In this document: in pieces, positions 8,732 through 17,850 of the stretch
Layout of the letters: each line of letters opens with the position of its first letter
Position numbering within the stretch: position 1 is the first letter of the stretch
NCBI RefSeq assembly: GCF_000165835.1
Contig: NC_014640.1
Span: forward strand, 4,712,001 to 4,776,000
Reading direction: 5' to 3'
From: Achromobacter xylosoxidans A8
Lineage (GTDB): Bacteria; Pseudomonadota; Gammaproteobacteria; Burkholderiales; Burkholderiaceae_B
Length of the DNA: 64,000 nucleotides
The notes under the pieces: model-generated
Seen by the model: only the letters and a program-made list of their open reading frames with translations
Told to the model about the DNA's origin: nothing
The model's database searches: none
Position numbers and translations under genes: made by a program

Positions 8732-9913
8732 TCAGATCCGCTCGAAAATGGCGGCAATGCCCTGGCCGCCGCCGATGCACATGGTCACCAGCGCGTAGCG
8801 TCCGCCCACGCGCTGCAGTTCATGCAGCGCCTTGACGGTGATGATCGCGCCGGTGGCGCCGATGGGGTGGCCCAGGCCGATGCCGCTGCCGTTGGGGTTC
8901 ACCTTGGCCGGATCCAGCTTCAATTCGCGCGACACCGCGCAGGCCTGCGCCGCGAACGCTTCGTTGGCTTCGATCACGTCCATCTGGTCCACCGTCAGGC
9001 CGGCGCGCTTGAGCGCGGCCTGCGTGGCCGGCACCGGACCGATGCCCATGATGTTGGGGTCCACGCCGGCGTGGGCGTAGGCCACCAGGCGAGCCAGCGG
9101 CTTGATGCCGCGCTTGGCCGCGACCGAGGCGTTCATCAGCACCACGGCGCCCGCGCCGTCGTTCAGGCCCGAAGCGTTGCCCGCGGTGACCGTACCATTT
9201 TCCTTCTGGAACACCGGTTTCAGCGTCGACAGGTTTTCCGCCGTGACATCGCGGCGCACATGCTCGTCGGTGTCGAACACCACTTCGCCCTTGCGCGACT
9301 TCATCACCACCGGCACGATCTGGTCGCGGAAGTAACCCGCGTCGATGGCGGCTGCGGCGCGGCGATGCGATTCCGCGGCCACGGCGTCCTGGTCCTGGCG
9401 GCTGATGCCGAACTTGGCCGCCACGTTCTCGGCGGTCACGCCCATGTGCATGCGGCCGAACGGATCCGACAAGGCGCCGGTCATCATGTCCAGCATGACG
9501 CTGTCACCCATGCGCGCGCCCCAGCGCTGCGCCGGCGCGATGTACGGCGCGCGGCTCATGCTCTCGGCGCCCGCGCCGATGGCGATTTCAGCATCGCCCA
9601 GCATGATGGTCTGCGCGGCGGACACGATGGCCTGCAGGCCCGAACCGCACAGGCGGTTGACGTTGAAGGCGGGCGTTTCCTTGGCGATGCCGGCGTTCAT
9701 GGCCGCCACGCGCGACAGGTACATATCGCGGGGCTCGGTGTTGATGACGTGGCCCACGGCGACGTGGCCGACCTCATCGCCCTTGACGGCGGCGCGTTCC
9801 AGCGCGGCCTTGATGACGGTTGCGCCCAGGTCGCACGGCGGCACGTCTTTCAGCGCGCCCCCGAAATCGCCGATGGCAGTGCGGACGGCAGAAGCGACGA
9901 TGACTTCATTCAT
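8732..9913 (-). CDS. Acetyl-CoA C-acyltransferase (thiolase)
   Basis: A 393-residue thiolase, the usual length for biosynthetic-type acetoacetyl-CoA thiolases. All catalytic residues are present: nucleophilic Cys89 in NRLCGSGLQAI, the His in GLGHPIGATGA, and the second Cys in TMCIGGGQGIA near the C-terminus. It condenses two acetyl-CoA or cleaves 3-ketoacyl-CoA. It stands alone on the minus strand, divergent from the LysR gene at 10091 with a 177-bp gap. It could supply the last step for the nearby acyl-CoA pathway or polyhydroxybutyrate precursor formation, but no phaB or phaC is in view. Confidence 0.94.
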   Translation of the reverse strand: MNEVIVASAVRTAIGDFGGALKDVPPCDLGATVIKAALERAAVKGDEVGHVAVGHVINTEPRDMYLSRVAAMNAGIAKETPAFNVNRLCGSGLQAIVSAAQTIMLGDAEIAIGAGAESMSRAPYIAPAQRWGARMGDSVMLDMMTGALSDPFGRMHMGVTAENVAAKFGISRQDQDAVAAESHRRAAAAIDAGYFRDQIVPVVMKSRKGEVVFDTDEHVRRDVTAENLSTLKPVFQKENGTVTAGNASGLNDGAGAVVLMNASVAAKRGIKPLARLVAYAHAGVDPNIMGIGPVPATQAALKRAGLTVDQMDVIEANEAFAAQACAVSRELKLDPAKVNPNGSGIGLGHPIGATGAIITVKALHELQRVGGRYALVTMCIGGGQGIAAIFERI

Positions 9914-10090
9914 GGTGTTTCCTCCTTGTAATGCGTTCCATCATACCGCCGCCGCCCGGCCGCCGCCTCCTCCCCAAGGCTTGCGCGCGACGCGCAAGGC
10001 GCCATCACCCGATAGCGAAGGGATAGCACCAATGCCCGGATCGATACGGAAGTCATATCATCCACGCCAACCGCCTTTCGGAGCGCCCTC

Positions 10091-10996
10091 ATGGATTTCC
10101 GTCATCTGCAGCAGTTCCTGGTCCTGGCCGAAACGCTGAACTTCCACCGCGCAGCCGAAAAGCTGCACATGTCGCAGCCGCCGCTTTCGGTGTCGATACG
10201 CAAGCTCGAGGAGATGGTGGGCGTGCCGCTGTTCCAGCGCGGCCGCCAGGGCGTGAAGCTCACCGAAGCCGGCCTGGCGGCGCTGGACGAAGCCCGCCGC
10301 GCCCTGTTCCACGCCGAGCAATTCCGGCAGGCGGCGCGCGCGGGCGCCGCGGGCGAAGGCGGCACCGTGCGCATCGGCTTCGTCGGCTCCGCCACGCACG
10401 GCGTGCTGCCGCGCATCCTGCCGCCGTTCCGGCAACGCTATCCTGGCGTCACCGTGGTGCTGCGCGAAGCCACCTCGATACGCATCATGCAGGAACTCGA
10501 GGAAGACACGCTGGAGGTCGGCATCGTGCGCGTGCCGGTGGCGATGGGATCGAACGTGCGCCTGGCTCCGCTCACGACCGAGAACTTCGCGCTGGCCGTG
10601 CCCAAGACGCATCCGCTGGCGCGGCGCGGCCGCATCCGCCTGGCAGACCTGGCCGACGAACCCTTCATCATGTACACCGCCAGCGAAGCCGCCGGCCTGC
10701 GCATGGCCGCCATCAACGCCTGCCAGCTGCGCGGCTTCACGCCCCGCATCACGCAGGAAGCGGTGCAGGTGCAGACGCTGCTCAGCCTGGTGGAAAGCGG
10801 CCTGGGCGTGGCGCTGGTGCCGGCCGGCGGCCGGCGCTTGCCCGGCACCAACGTGATCTACAAGACGCTGGCCGATTTTCCAGCCGATGCGTCGATCGGC
10901 ATTTCCCTGGCATGGAACCCCGCCACCGAGCGCAGCGCCACGCGCAACCTGCGCGAAATGGCCAGCCAGGCGTTCCGGGACAAGACCGCGAAATAG
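10091..10996 (+). CDS. LysR-family transcriptional regulator
   Basis: A 301-residue LysR regulator. The N-terminal helix-turn-helix (MDFRHLQQFLVLAETLNFHR, then AAEKLHMSQPPLSVSIRKLE) is followed by a periplasmic-binding-protein-like effector domain starting GGTVRIGFVGSATHGVLPRI. It has the features of CbnR/BenM-like members that sense aromatic or small acids. Divergent from the thiolase gene, its most likely target by position. Confidence 0.92.
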   Translation: MDFRHLQQFLVLAETLNFHRAAEKLHMSQPPLSVSIRKLEEMVGVPLFQRGRQGVKLTEAGLAALDEARRALFHAEQFRQAARAGAAGEGGTVRIGFVGSATHGVLPRILPPFRQRYPGVTVVLREATSIRIMQELEEDTLEVGIVRVPVAMGSNVRLAPLTTENFALAVPKTHPLARRGRIRLADLADEPFIMYTASEAAGLRMAAINACQLRGFTPRITQEAVQVQTLLSLVESGLGVALVPAGGRRLPGTNVIYKTLADFPADASIGISLAWNPATERSATRNLREMASQAFRDKTAK

Positions 10997-11077
10997 GCGG
11001 GCCGCTTGCGGCAACACGGCCGCCAGGCTTAGGATGGAGCATGGGTTTTATCCTCACCAGCGATCCGGGAGCGCATC

Positions 11078-11518
11078 GTGAAGACAGTTGCTGAGATACT
11101 CAGGGAAAAAGCCAATCATTCCGTCGTGACGGTTTCGCCCGACGCGTCGGTGTTCGAAGCCGTCAAAATCATGGCGGAACGCAGCATCGGGGCCGTGGTG
11201 GTGGTCCAGGGCGATGCCGTGCTGGGCATGCTGACCGAGCGCGACTACGCCCGCAAGATCGTGCTGCAGGATCGCTCCTCGCGCACCACGAAGGTGCGCG
11301 ACATCATGACCGATTCGGTGTACTACGTCGGCCGCGCGGACACCCGCGAGCACTGTATGGCGATGATGACGGAACGCCACTTCCGTCATCTCCCTGTCAT
11401 CGAGGACGGCAAACTGATCGGCCTGCTTTCCATCGGCGACCTGGTCAAGGACGTCATGAGCGAACAGAAGTTCATCATCCACGAACTCGAACGCTACATC
11501 ACCGGCGAACGCGGCTGA
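11078..11518 (+). CDS. CBS-domain pair protein
   Basis: A 146-residue soluble protein made of two CBS motifs forming one Bateman module: VTVSPDASVFEAVKIMAERS in the first half and YYVGRADTREHCMAMMTERH in the second, each followed by the typical GAVVV/HLPVI strand and a GLLSIGDL or GMLTERDY loop. Such stand-alone modules bind adenine nucleotides and regulate partner proteins. No partner is evident from the neighbours. It ends convergently with the TauE/SafE gene at a strong hairpin. Confidence 0.92.
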   Translation: MKTVAEILREKANHSVVTVSPDASVFEAVKIMAERSIGAVVVVQGDAVLGMLTERDYARKIVLQDRSSRTTKVRDIMTDSVYYVGRADTREHCMAMMTERHFRHLPVIEDGKLIGLLSIGDLVKDVMSEQKFIIHELERYITGERG

Positions 11519-11519
11519 C

Positions 11520-11550
11520 GCCGCGTCCCGCGCGCAACGGGACTCGCGGC
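11520..11550. terminator. Hairpin between convergent CBS and TauE/SafE genes
   Basis: A GC-rich stem (GCCGCGTCCCG paired with CGGGACTCGCGGC across a short loop) fills the gap between two convergent genes. There is no T run, so it may act as a weak bidirectional terminator or protect 3' ends. Confidence 0.4.
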
Positions 11551-12314
11551 TAGCCGGCAGCGAGCGCCCTGAACGCCGGCACGATCAGTCCCATGCCGGC
11601 CGCCAGCAGCAGCACGAACACCATGCGCTTGACGGTCTGCATCGAGCCCGCCGTGCTGTAGCGGCGCGCCACCCAGGTCACGCCGATCACGACCGGCAGC
11701 GCCAGCAGGCTCAACCAGAACGACGAGGCCATGAAGGCGCCCTGCCCGGTCACCAGCGCCAGCCGCACCACGGCGTTCAGCGAAAACAGGATCAGCAGGC
11801 TGTTGCGGATGGCCGCCAGCGGCAAAGGCTGGCGGTACAGGTGATAGACCATGGGCGGCCCGGCGCTGGAAAACAATCCGCCCAGCACGCCCGACACGGC
11901 CCCGAAGAAGACGAACGATCCGCGCGAGGACACGCTCGCCAGCGGCTGCGCGCGCGCCACCAGCAGCACCGCGCAGCCGAGGATCGTGCAGCCCAGCAGC
12001 AACTGCAGCAATACGCTCATGGATCCGCTGATCCAGGCCAGCGCGGCAACGCCCGCCCCGACGCCGACCAGACTGCTGGCCATGGCGGGCCGCATCAGCG
12101 ACCAGTTCACCTGGGGCTTGGCCCGCGCCAGCGTCACCGCCGCGTTCACCAGCGACAGCACGCTGACCACGTTGGCCACTTCGGATACGGACGCCAGCTG
12201 GAACACGCCCGACAGACCCAGCAGCACCAGCCCGAAGGCGAAGCCCGTCATGGTCTGCGCATAGGTGGCGAGCGCCACGCAAGCGAGGAACAGCAAATAT
12301 TGGGAAATGCTCAT
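11550..12314 (-). CDS. TauE/SafE-family sulfite exporter-like permease
   Basis: A 254-residue integral membrane protein with about eight hydrophobic segments starting MSISQYLLFLACVALATYAQ. The TauE/SafE pattern is seen in the first half (TMTGFAFGLVLLGLSG) and in the glycine/proline-rich repeat FFGAVSGVLGGLFSSAGPPM after the middle. Members export sulfite, sulfoacetate or other organosulfur or small anions, or have no known substrate. The start ATG at 12312-12314 is preferred because the upstream extension is not membrane-like and overlaps the divergent gene. The 289-bp gap to the divergent zinc-ribbon gene must hold both promoters. Confidence 0.88.
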   Translation of the reverse strand: MSISQYLLFLACVALATYAQTMTGFAFGLVLLGLSGVFQLASVSEVANVVSVLSLVNAAVTLARAKPQVNWSLMRPAMASSLVGVGAGVAALAWISGSMSVLLQLLLGCTILGCAVLLVARAQPLASVSSRGSFVFFGAVSGVLGGLFSSAGPPMVYHLYRQPLPLAAIRNSLLILFSLNAVVRLALVTGQGAFMASSFWLSLLALPVVIGVTWVARRYSTAGSMQTVKRMVFVLLLAAGMGLIVPAFRALAAG

Positions 12315-12603
12315 GCTAATGGGTAGAGCCTGACCTGCCTCGGCTCTGCCCGGAGCGGCGCGTTGCGCGGCGCGGGAGCGGATCGACGGGGTACAGCGTA
12401 AGAGGTCTGCTTGGGATCTGTTTTTTCGCCGGCGATGATAGCACCGGGAGGCCCGTCCACATACTTTGTCACAAATGGATGCGCTCGTGCACCATGCCCC
12501 GGGTGACGTGCCGCTATCCTTGCCGCCCTGTGTATCCCTTGCGCCTTTGCTCCCGCCGCGGCATCCGCCGCGCCGCCTGAGTGCGGCGCGCGTGCCCGCA
12601 AGA

Positions 12604-14232
12604 ATGACGCCCAAACAGACCACGATCAACACGGTAACGCTGACCTGCTCGACCTGCGGCAGCGCCCAATTCACCAAGCTGGACACCAACGAATACCGCT
12701 GCAGCCATTGCCACGCGGTCACGCTGGTCGAAGACAACGTCGCCCAACGGCTGGAGAAGATCCTGCGCGGGATGCAGCAGCCGGCTGCCAAGCCGCAGCT
12801 AGGTCCGCGCGCCATCGCGGCGATCGCGGTCGCCGTGGCCGCCGTGTTCGTGGTGCCGCTGGTCGCATCCATGCTCGGGTCCAAGCCGACCGTCACGCGG
12901 CAGCCGCCGGCGCCCCCTCCCATCGACGCCGCGCTGGTCAAGCTGACCGACGTGCAGGAAATCCGCGTCCGCGACCGCACCCAGCTGGTCATGATCATGC
13001 GCAACGAGACCGGCAAGAAGATCGACGTGCCGCGCGTCACGGCGTCGTTCTTCCAGGGCGAACTGTCGCTACCGTCGAACTCCGGTTCGGCGCCGGCGCG
13101 CTCGCTGCAGCCGGGCGAATACACGCCTGTCACGATCTCCACGCCCAGCCAGGCCTACAGCCGCTACACGCTGCAGGTCTCGCAGCCGAGGCTGGCGCGG
13201 GACCGGAACAACGAGGTGGCCGCCAGCAAGGTGCAGCTGGTGCGCAACGATGGCGCCTACCGCCTGGTCGGCCTCCTGAAGAACAACGGCGCCAACGAGG
13301 CCAACAGCAGCCAGATCACGGTGATGCTGTACGGCGAGGACGGCAAGCTGATCGGCACCGGCAACGGCTACGGCGCCGCCAGCCCGCTGGCGCCGAACGC
13401 GCTGACCTCCTTCGACGTGCGTTGCGAAATGCTGGCCGAAGGCCCGGTCGCGTCCTATGACTACATGGTGCAGAGCGAAAACCCGGCCGTCTCGCCGGCC
13501 GCTCCCAAGGAAGAAACGCCGCCCAGCCGCATCGTGCGCGTCAGCCCTGCCGACCCGCGGGTCATCGAACACGTGCGCCTGAGCACCGAGGAACTGCTGG
13601 ATCCGGGCTTCGCCCTGTTCGACGCCAGCGCGCTCAAGCTGTCGGCTCCGCGTCGCCTGCTTGACGAGATCGAGCGCCCGGTCATGTATGCCGAGCTGGT
13701 CAACACCAGCGACCAGTACGTGGTCCTGTCGCCCAAGGCGGACATCTCGCTGTTCGACGGTTCCCGCCGGCTGGAGGTGCGCCAGAGCTGGAGCCTGCCG
13801 GCGCGCCTGTACCCTGGAGAACGGGTGCCCGTGGCGCTGACCGGCCGCATCGACCGCTACACCGAGGTCAAGACCGACTGGCTGCCCGCCAAGCGCGCCG
13901 CCCTGCCCGGCCCCCGCCCCAAGCTGGCCGTCACGGTCGAGAACACCGAGGCCCAGGTCGGCACCGGCACCCTGAACTTCACCCACCGGTTCCGCTACAA
14001 GTACGTGACCGTGCATGGGCGCGTGCGTAACGACAGCCAGGCCGAAGTGGAAAACGTCAGAGTCTGGGTCAGCCTGTACGACGCCCAGGACAAGCTCACC
14101 GGCGCGATATACCAGGAACTGCGGCTGCCCAAGCTCAAGCCAGAGGAAAGCGCGCCGTTCCAGGTGGACGTAAAGCAGTACGGCGGCAATTTCACGCGGG
14201 TGGGCGTGGTGTACGAAGCCGGGCCGCGCTAA
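12604..14232 (+). CDS. Zinc-ribbon, single-TM protein with repeated beta-rich domains (unknown function)
   Basis: A 542-residue protein I do not recognise by name. It begins with a zinc ribbon (LTCSTCGSAQF, then YRCSHCHAVTL, two CxxC pairs at about residues 13-40). One transmembrane helix follows near residues 66-88 (AIAAIAVAVAAVFVVPLVAS), then a proline linker and a large, probably extracytoplasmic, beta-rich region. That region contains several FxLYD-like strands, for example ITVMLYGEDGKLIGTGNGY and VRVWVSLYDAQDKLTGAIY. Zinc-ribbon plus TM plus FxLYD arrangements occur in uncharacterised envelope proteins. The ATG at 12604 is chosen because it directly precedes the zinc ribbon; residues upstream look non-coding. 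A terminator follows at 14254. Confidence 0.8.
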   Translation: MTPKQTTINTVTLTCSTCGSAQFTKLDTNEYRCSHCHAVTLVEDNVAQRLEKILRGMQQPAAKPQLGPRAIAAIAVAVAAVFVVPLVASMLGSKPTVTRQPPAPPPIDAALVKLTDVQEIRVRDRTQLVMIMRNETGKKIDVPRVTASFFQGELSLPSNSGSAPARSLQPGEYTPVTISTPSQAYSRYTLQVSQPRLARDRNNEVAASKVQLVRNDGAYRLVGLLKNNGANEANSSQITVMLYGEDGKLIGTGNGYGAASPLAPNALTSFDVRCEMLAEGPVASYDYMVQSENPAVSPAAPKEETPPSRIVRVSPADPRVIEHVRLSTEELLDPGFALFDASALKLSAPRRLLDEIERPVMYAELVNTSDQYVVLSPKADISLFDGSRRLEVRQSWSLPARLYPGERVPVALTGRIDRYTEVKTDWLPAKRAALPGPRPKLAVTVENTEAQVGTGTLNFTHRFRYKYVTVHGRVRNDSQAEVENVRVWVSLYDAQDKLTGAIYQELRLPKLKPEESAPFQVDVKQYGGNFTRVGVVYEAGPR

Positions 14233-14253
14233 GCCGCTGCCCCGGACATACCC

Positions 14254-14282
14254 GCCCGGCGCCCCTGCCGGGCTTTCCCTTC
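14254..14282 (+). terminator. Rho-independent terminator after the zinc-ribbon gene
   Basis: GCCCGGC and GCCGGGC arms around a six-base loop are followed by a TTTCCCTTCC tract, 21 bp after the stop codon. Confidence 0.6.
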
Positions 14283-14344
14283 CTGCCTCGCCCCCCCAGG
14301 GCGCGCCGCCCCGCGTCGCCCTTAAGCAACAGCTATGGGCTCAA

Positions 14345-14365
14345 GTCTTATATAAGATATAAGAC
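14345..14365. promoter_or_regulatory. Perfect 9-3-9 inverted repeat in front of acnB, identical to that before acnA
   Basis: GTCTTATAT-AAG-ATATAAGAC is a perfect 21-bp dyad. The same 21 bp plus two flanking bases on each side recur at 33665-33685 upstream of acnA. It ends 2 bp before a -35-like TTGCTT. It is very likely the operator of a shared regulator of the two aconitases, probably dimeric and possibly GntR-type. The regulator is not identifiable from this window. Confidence 0.8.
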
Positions 14366-14367
14366 AT

Positions 14368-14397
14368 TTGCTTGCGTCCCCCTGTTCCCTCTACAAT
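14368..14397 (+). promoter_or_regulatory. Putative sigma-70 promoter of acnB
   Basis: TTGCTT (14368-14373), an 18-bp spacer and TACAAT (14392-14397) form a plausible sigma-70 promoter 46 bp upstream of the acnB ATG, directly downstream of the shared inverted repeat. Confidence 0.5.
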
Positions 14398-14442
14398 TCG
14401 GCGAACAACCCTTCTTCCAACCCGACTTTGAGCAGGCCTCAC

Positions 14443-17034
14443 ATGCTGGATAATTACCGCCAACACGTTGCCGAACGCGCGGCTCTGGGGATTCCCCCGC
14501 TGCCCCTTACGGCCAAACAAACCGCTGAACTGATCGAACTGCTCAAGAACCCGCCCGCAGGCGAAGAGCAGAACCTGGTCGAGCTGCTGACGCACCGCGT
14601 GCCGGCCGGCGTGGACGACGCCGCCAAGGTCAAGGCTTCGTACCTGGCCGCCGTGGCGCTGGGCAAGGAAGCTTGTGCGCTGATCAGCCGTGCCAAGGCG
14701 ACTGAACTGCTCGGCACGATGCTGGGCGGCTACAACATTGGCCCGCTGGTCGACCTGCTGGACGACGCTGAAATCGGCACCATCGCCGCCGACGCGCTGA
14801 AAAAGACCCTGTTGATGTTCGACGCCTTCCACGACGTGAAGGAAAAGGCGGACAAGGGCAACGCCAATGCCAAATCCGTGATGCAGAGCTGGGCCGACGC
14901 CGAATGGTTCACCAGCCGTCCGGAACTGCCGCAAAGCCTGACCATCACCGTCTTCAAGGTGCCTGGCGAAACCAACACCGACGACCTGTCGCCGGCTCCC
15001 GACGCCACCACCCGCCCCGACATCCCGATGCACGCCCTGGCGATGCTGAAGAACAAGCGCGACGGCGCCGCGTTCGAACCGGAAGAAGACGGCAAGCGCG
15101 GCCCGGTCAAGTTCATCGAAGCCCTGAAGGAAAAGGGCCACCTGGTCGCCTACGTCGGCGACGTGGTCGGCACGGGTTCGTCGCGCAAGTCGGCCACCAA
15201 CTCGGTGCTGTGGTTCACCGGCGAAGACATCCCCTTCGTGCCGAACAAGCGCTTCGGCGGCGTGTGCCTGGGCAACAAGATTGCCCCGATCTTCTACAAC
15301 ACCATGGAAGACGCCGGCGCCCTGCCGATCGAACTCGACGTTTCCAAGATGGAAATGGGCGACGTGGTCGAACTGCGCCCCTATGAAGGCAAGGCCTTGA
15401 AGAACGGCGAAGTCATCGCCGAATTCGAAGTGAAGTCCGACGTGCTGTTCGACGAAGTGCGCGCCGGCGGCCGCATTCCGCTGATCATCGGCCGCGGCCT
15501 GACCGCCAAGGCGCGCGAAGCGCTAGGCCTGCCGGCCTCGACGCTGTTCCGCCTGCCCAAGGATCCGGCCGATACCGGCAAGGGTTACACCCTGGCCCAG
15601 AAGATGGTCGGCCGCGCCTGCGGCATGCCGGAAGGCAAGGGCATCCGCCCGGGCACCTACTGCGAACCGAAGATGACCTCGGTCGGCAGCCAGGACACCA
15701 CCGGCCCCATGACCCGCGACGAGCTGAAGGACCTGGCCTGCCTGGGCTTCTCGGCCGACCTGGTGATGCAGTCGTTCTGCCACACCGCCGCCTACCCCAA
15801 GCCCGTGGACGTCAAGACGCACCACACCCTGCCGGAGTTCATCAGCACCCGCGGCGGCGTCTCGCTGCGCCCGGGCGACGGCGTGATCCACTCGTGGCTC
15901 AACCGCATGCTGTTGCCCGACACCGTCGGCACCGGCGGCGACTCGCACACCCGCTTCCCCATCGGCATCTCGTTCCCGGCCGGCTCGGGTCTGGTCGCCT
16001 TTGCCGCCGCCACCGGCGTGATGCCGCTGGACATGCCGGAATCGGTGCTGGTCCGCTTCAAGGGCAAGCTGCAACCCGGCGTGACCCTGCGCGACCTGGT
16101 CAACGCGATCCCGCTGTACGCCATCAAGCAAGGCCTGCTGACGGTCGCCAAGCAAGGCAAGAAGAACATCTTCTCCGGCCGCATCCTGGAAATCGAAGGC
16201 CTGCCCGACCTGAAGGTCGAACAAGCCTTTGAACTGTCGGACGCTTCCGCCGAACGTTCGGCCGCCGGCTGCTCGGTGTTCCTGAACAAGGAACCGATCA
16301 TCGAGTACATCAACAGCAACATCGTGATGCTGAAGTGGATGATCGCCAACGGCTACGAAGACGAGCGCACGCTGGGCCGCCGCATCAAGGCCATGGAAGC
16401 CTGGCTGGCCGATCCCAAGCTGCTGGAGCCGGACGCCGACGCCGAATACGCCGCCGTGATCGAAATCGACCTGGCCGACGTGCACGAACCCATCGTGGCC
16501 TGCCCGAACGACCCGGACGACGTGAAGACGCTGTCGGAAGTCGCCGGCGCCAAGATCGACGAAGTGTTCATCGGCAGCTGCATGACCAACATCGGCCACT
16601 TCCGCGCAGCCTCCAAGCTGCTGGAAGGCAAGCGCGATATCCCGGTCAAGCTGTGGGTCGCCCCGCCGACCAAGATGGACGCCACGCAACTGACCGAGGA
16701 AGGCCACTACGGCGTGTTCGGCACCGCCGGCGCACGCACGGAAATGCCGGGCTGCTCGCTGTGCATGGGCAACCAGGCGCAGGTGCGCGAAGGCGCGACG
16801 GTCATGTCGACCAGCACCCGCAACTTCCCGAACCGCCTGGGCAAGAACACCAACGTGTACCTGGGTTCGGCCGAACTGGCCGCGATCTGCTCGAAGCTGG
16901 GCCGCATCCCGACCAAGGACGAGTACATGGCCGACATGGGCGTCATCAACAAGAGCGGCGACCAGATCTACCAGTACCTGAACTTCGACAAGATCGCGGA
17001 CTACAAGGACGTGGCTGACGTCATCGAAGTCTAA
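14443..17034 (+). CDS. acnB: Aconitate hydratase B (also 2-methylisocitrate dehydratase activity in the family)
   Basis: An 863-residue AcnB, matching the roughly 865 residues of the E. coli enzyme. It interconverts citrate and isocitrate in the TCA cycle. The AcnB-specific order is seen: an N-terminal HEAT-like domain ([20 protein letters not shown]), then the swivel domain ([20 protein letters not shown]), then the catalytic domains. The 4Fe-4S cysteines are in [15 protein letters not shown] and [10 protein letters not shown]. The ATG at 14443 is chosen because it starts the conserved AcnB N-terminus. Gene flanked by the shared inverted repeat upstream and a strong terminator at 17072. Confidence 0.97.
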   Translation: MLDNYRQHVAERAALGIPPLPLTAKQTAELIELLKNPPAGEEQNLVELLTHRVPAGVDDAAKVKASYLAAVALGKEACALISRAKATELLGTMLGGYNIGPLVDLLDDAEIGTIAADALKKTLLMFDAFHDVKEKADKGNANAKSVMQSWADAEWFTSRPELPQSLTITVFKVPGETNTDDLSPAPDATTRPDIPMHALAMLKNKRDGAAFEPEEDGKRGPVKFIEALKEKGHLVAYVGDVVGTGSSRKSATNSVLWFTGEDIPFVPNKRFGGVCLGNKIAPIFYNTMEDAGALPIELDVSKMEMGDVVELRPYEGKALKNGEVIAEFEVKSDVLFDEVRAGGRIPLIIGRGLTAKAREALGLPASTLFRLPKDPADTGKGYTLAQKMVGRACGMPEGKGIRPGTYCEPKMTSVGSQDTTGPMTRDELKDLACLGFSADLVMQSFCHTAAYPKPVDVKTHHTLPEFISTRGGVSLRPGDGVIHSWLNRMLLPDTVGTGGDSHTRFPIGISFPAGSGLVAFAAATGVMPLDMPESVLVRFKGKLQPGVTLRDLVNAIPLYAIKQGLLTVAKQGKKNIFSGRILEIEGLPDLKVEQAFELSDASAERSAAGCSVFLNKEPIIEYINSNIVMLKWMIANGYEDERTLGRRIKAMEAWLADPKLLEPDADAEYAAVIEIDLADVHEPIVACPNDPDDVKTLSEVAGAKIDEVFIGSCMTNIGHFRAASKLLEGKRDIPVKLWVAPPTKMDATQLTEEGHYGVFGTAGARTEMPGCSLCMGNQAQVREGATVMSTSTRNFPNRLGKNTNVYLGSAELAAICSKLGRIPTKDEYMADMGVINKSGDQIYQYLNFDKIADYKDVADVIEV

Positions 17035-17071
17035 GCGTCGGGCAGCGCAGCCTGGCTGCATCGCCTGCAAG

Positions 17072-17106
17072 ACGGCCCCGGAGAAATCCGGGGCCGTTTT
17101 TCTTTT
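17072..17106 (+). terminator. Rho-independent terminator of acnB
   Basis: ACGGCCCCGGA and TCCGGGGCCGT arms with a short AGAAA-type loop are followed by TTTTCTTTTC, 37 bp after the acnB stop. Confidence 0.9.
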
Positions 17107-17237
17107 CCTGGTGCATGCGGCATAGGTCGGAGAATTTCAGGGACGGAACTTTTTGCGCGATACGTTTTCATACAATCGCGGTAACTTGTGACATCCACTC
17201 CCCCAACCCTGCCCCGATCTCCGGAGGAAGACCGCCA

Positions 17238-17837
17238 ATGACCCGGCTTTTGCTGCCGCCCCTGCTATTGCTGGCGCTCGCCGGCTGCGCCACCGCGCCG
17301 CCCTCGAATCCCGAGAACATCTGCGCCATCTTTCGCGAAAAGCCGGACTGGCACGATGCCGCCCTGAAGGTGCAAAAAAAGTGGGGCGCACCGGTGCCGG
17401 TGCCCATGGCCATGATGTACCAGGAGTCGTCCTTCAGGCAGGACGCGGTGCCGCCGCGCTATTACTTCCTGGGCTTCATCCCCTGGGGCCGCGTCAGTTC
17501 CGCCTACGGCTACGCCCAGGCCAAGGACGAGACCTGGGACGATTACAAGAAGGATGCAGGAGGCTGGGGCTCCAGCCGCGACGACTTCGCCGACGCGCTG
17601 GATTTCATGGGCTGGTACATGAACAAGACCCAGCGCATCAATGGCGTGTCCAAGTCGGACGCCTACGGCCAGTACCTGAACTACCACGAGGGCTGGACCG
17701 GCTACCGCAACCGCAGCTTCGATCGCAAGGCCTGGCTCAAGACCGTGTCCAAGAAAGTCCAGGCCCGTGCCGACAAGTTCGCCTCGCAGTACAAGGGCTG
17801 CGAGGCGGACCTGACACGCGGCGGCTGGTTCTGGTGA
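17238..17837 (+). CDS. Lipoprotein with transglycosylase SLT-like domain
   Basis: A 199-residue lipoprotein. The ATG at 17238 is preceded by GGAGGA and opens a signal peptide ending in the lipobox LALAGC, with the lipidated Cys at position 17. The mature part has a lysozyme-like SLT fold: MAMMYQESSFRQDAVPPR contains the probable catalytic Glu63 in the ESSF motif, and AYGYAQAKDETWDDYKK and YLNYHEGWTGYR resemble later SLT motifs. It would act on peptidoglycan from the outer-membrane inner leaflet. Length is that of small EMTA/Slt-like lipoproteins. It ends 13 bp from the convergent receptor gene. Confidence 0.88.
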   Translation: MTRLLLPPLLLLALAGCATAPPSNPENICAIFREKPDWHDAALKVQKKWGAPVPVPMAMMYQESSFRQDAVPPRYYFLGFIPWGRVSSAYGYAQAKDETWDDYKKDAGGWGSSRDDFADALDFMGWYMNKTQRINGVSKSDAYGQYLNYHEGWTGYRNRSFDRKAWLKTVSKKVQARADKFASQYKGCEADLTRGGWFW

Positions 17838-17850
17838 ACGCCGCCCAGCC

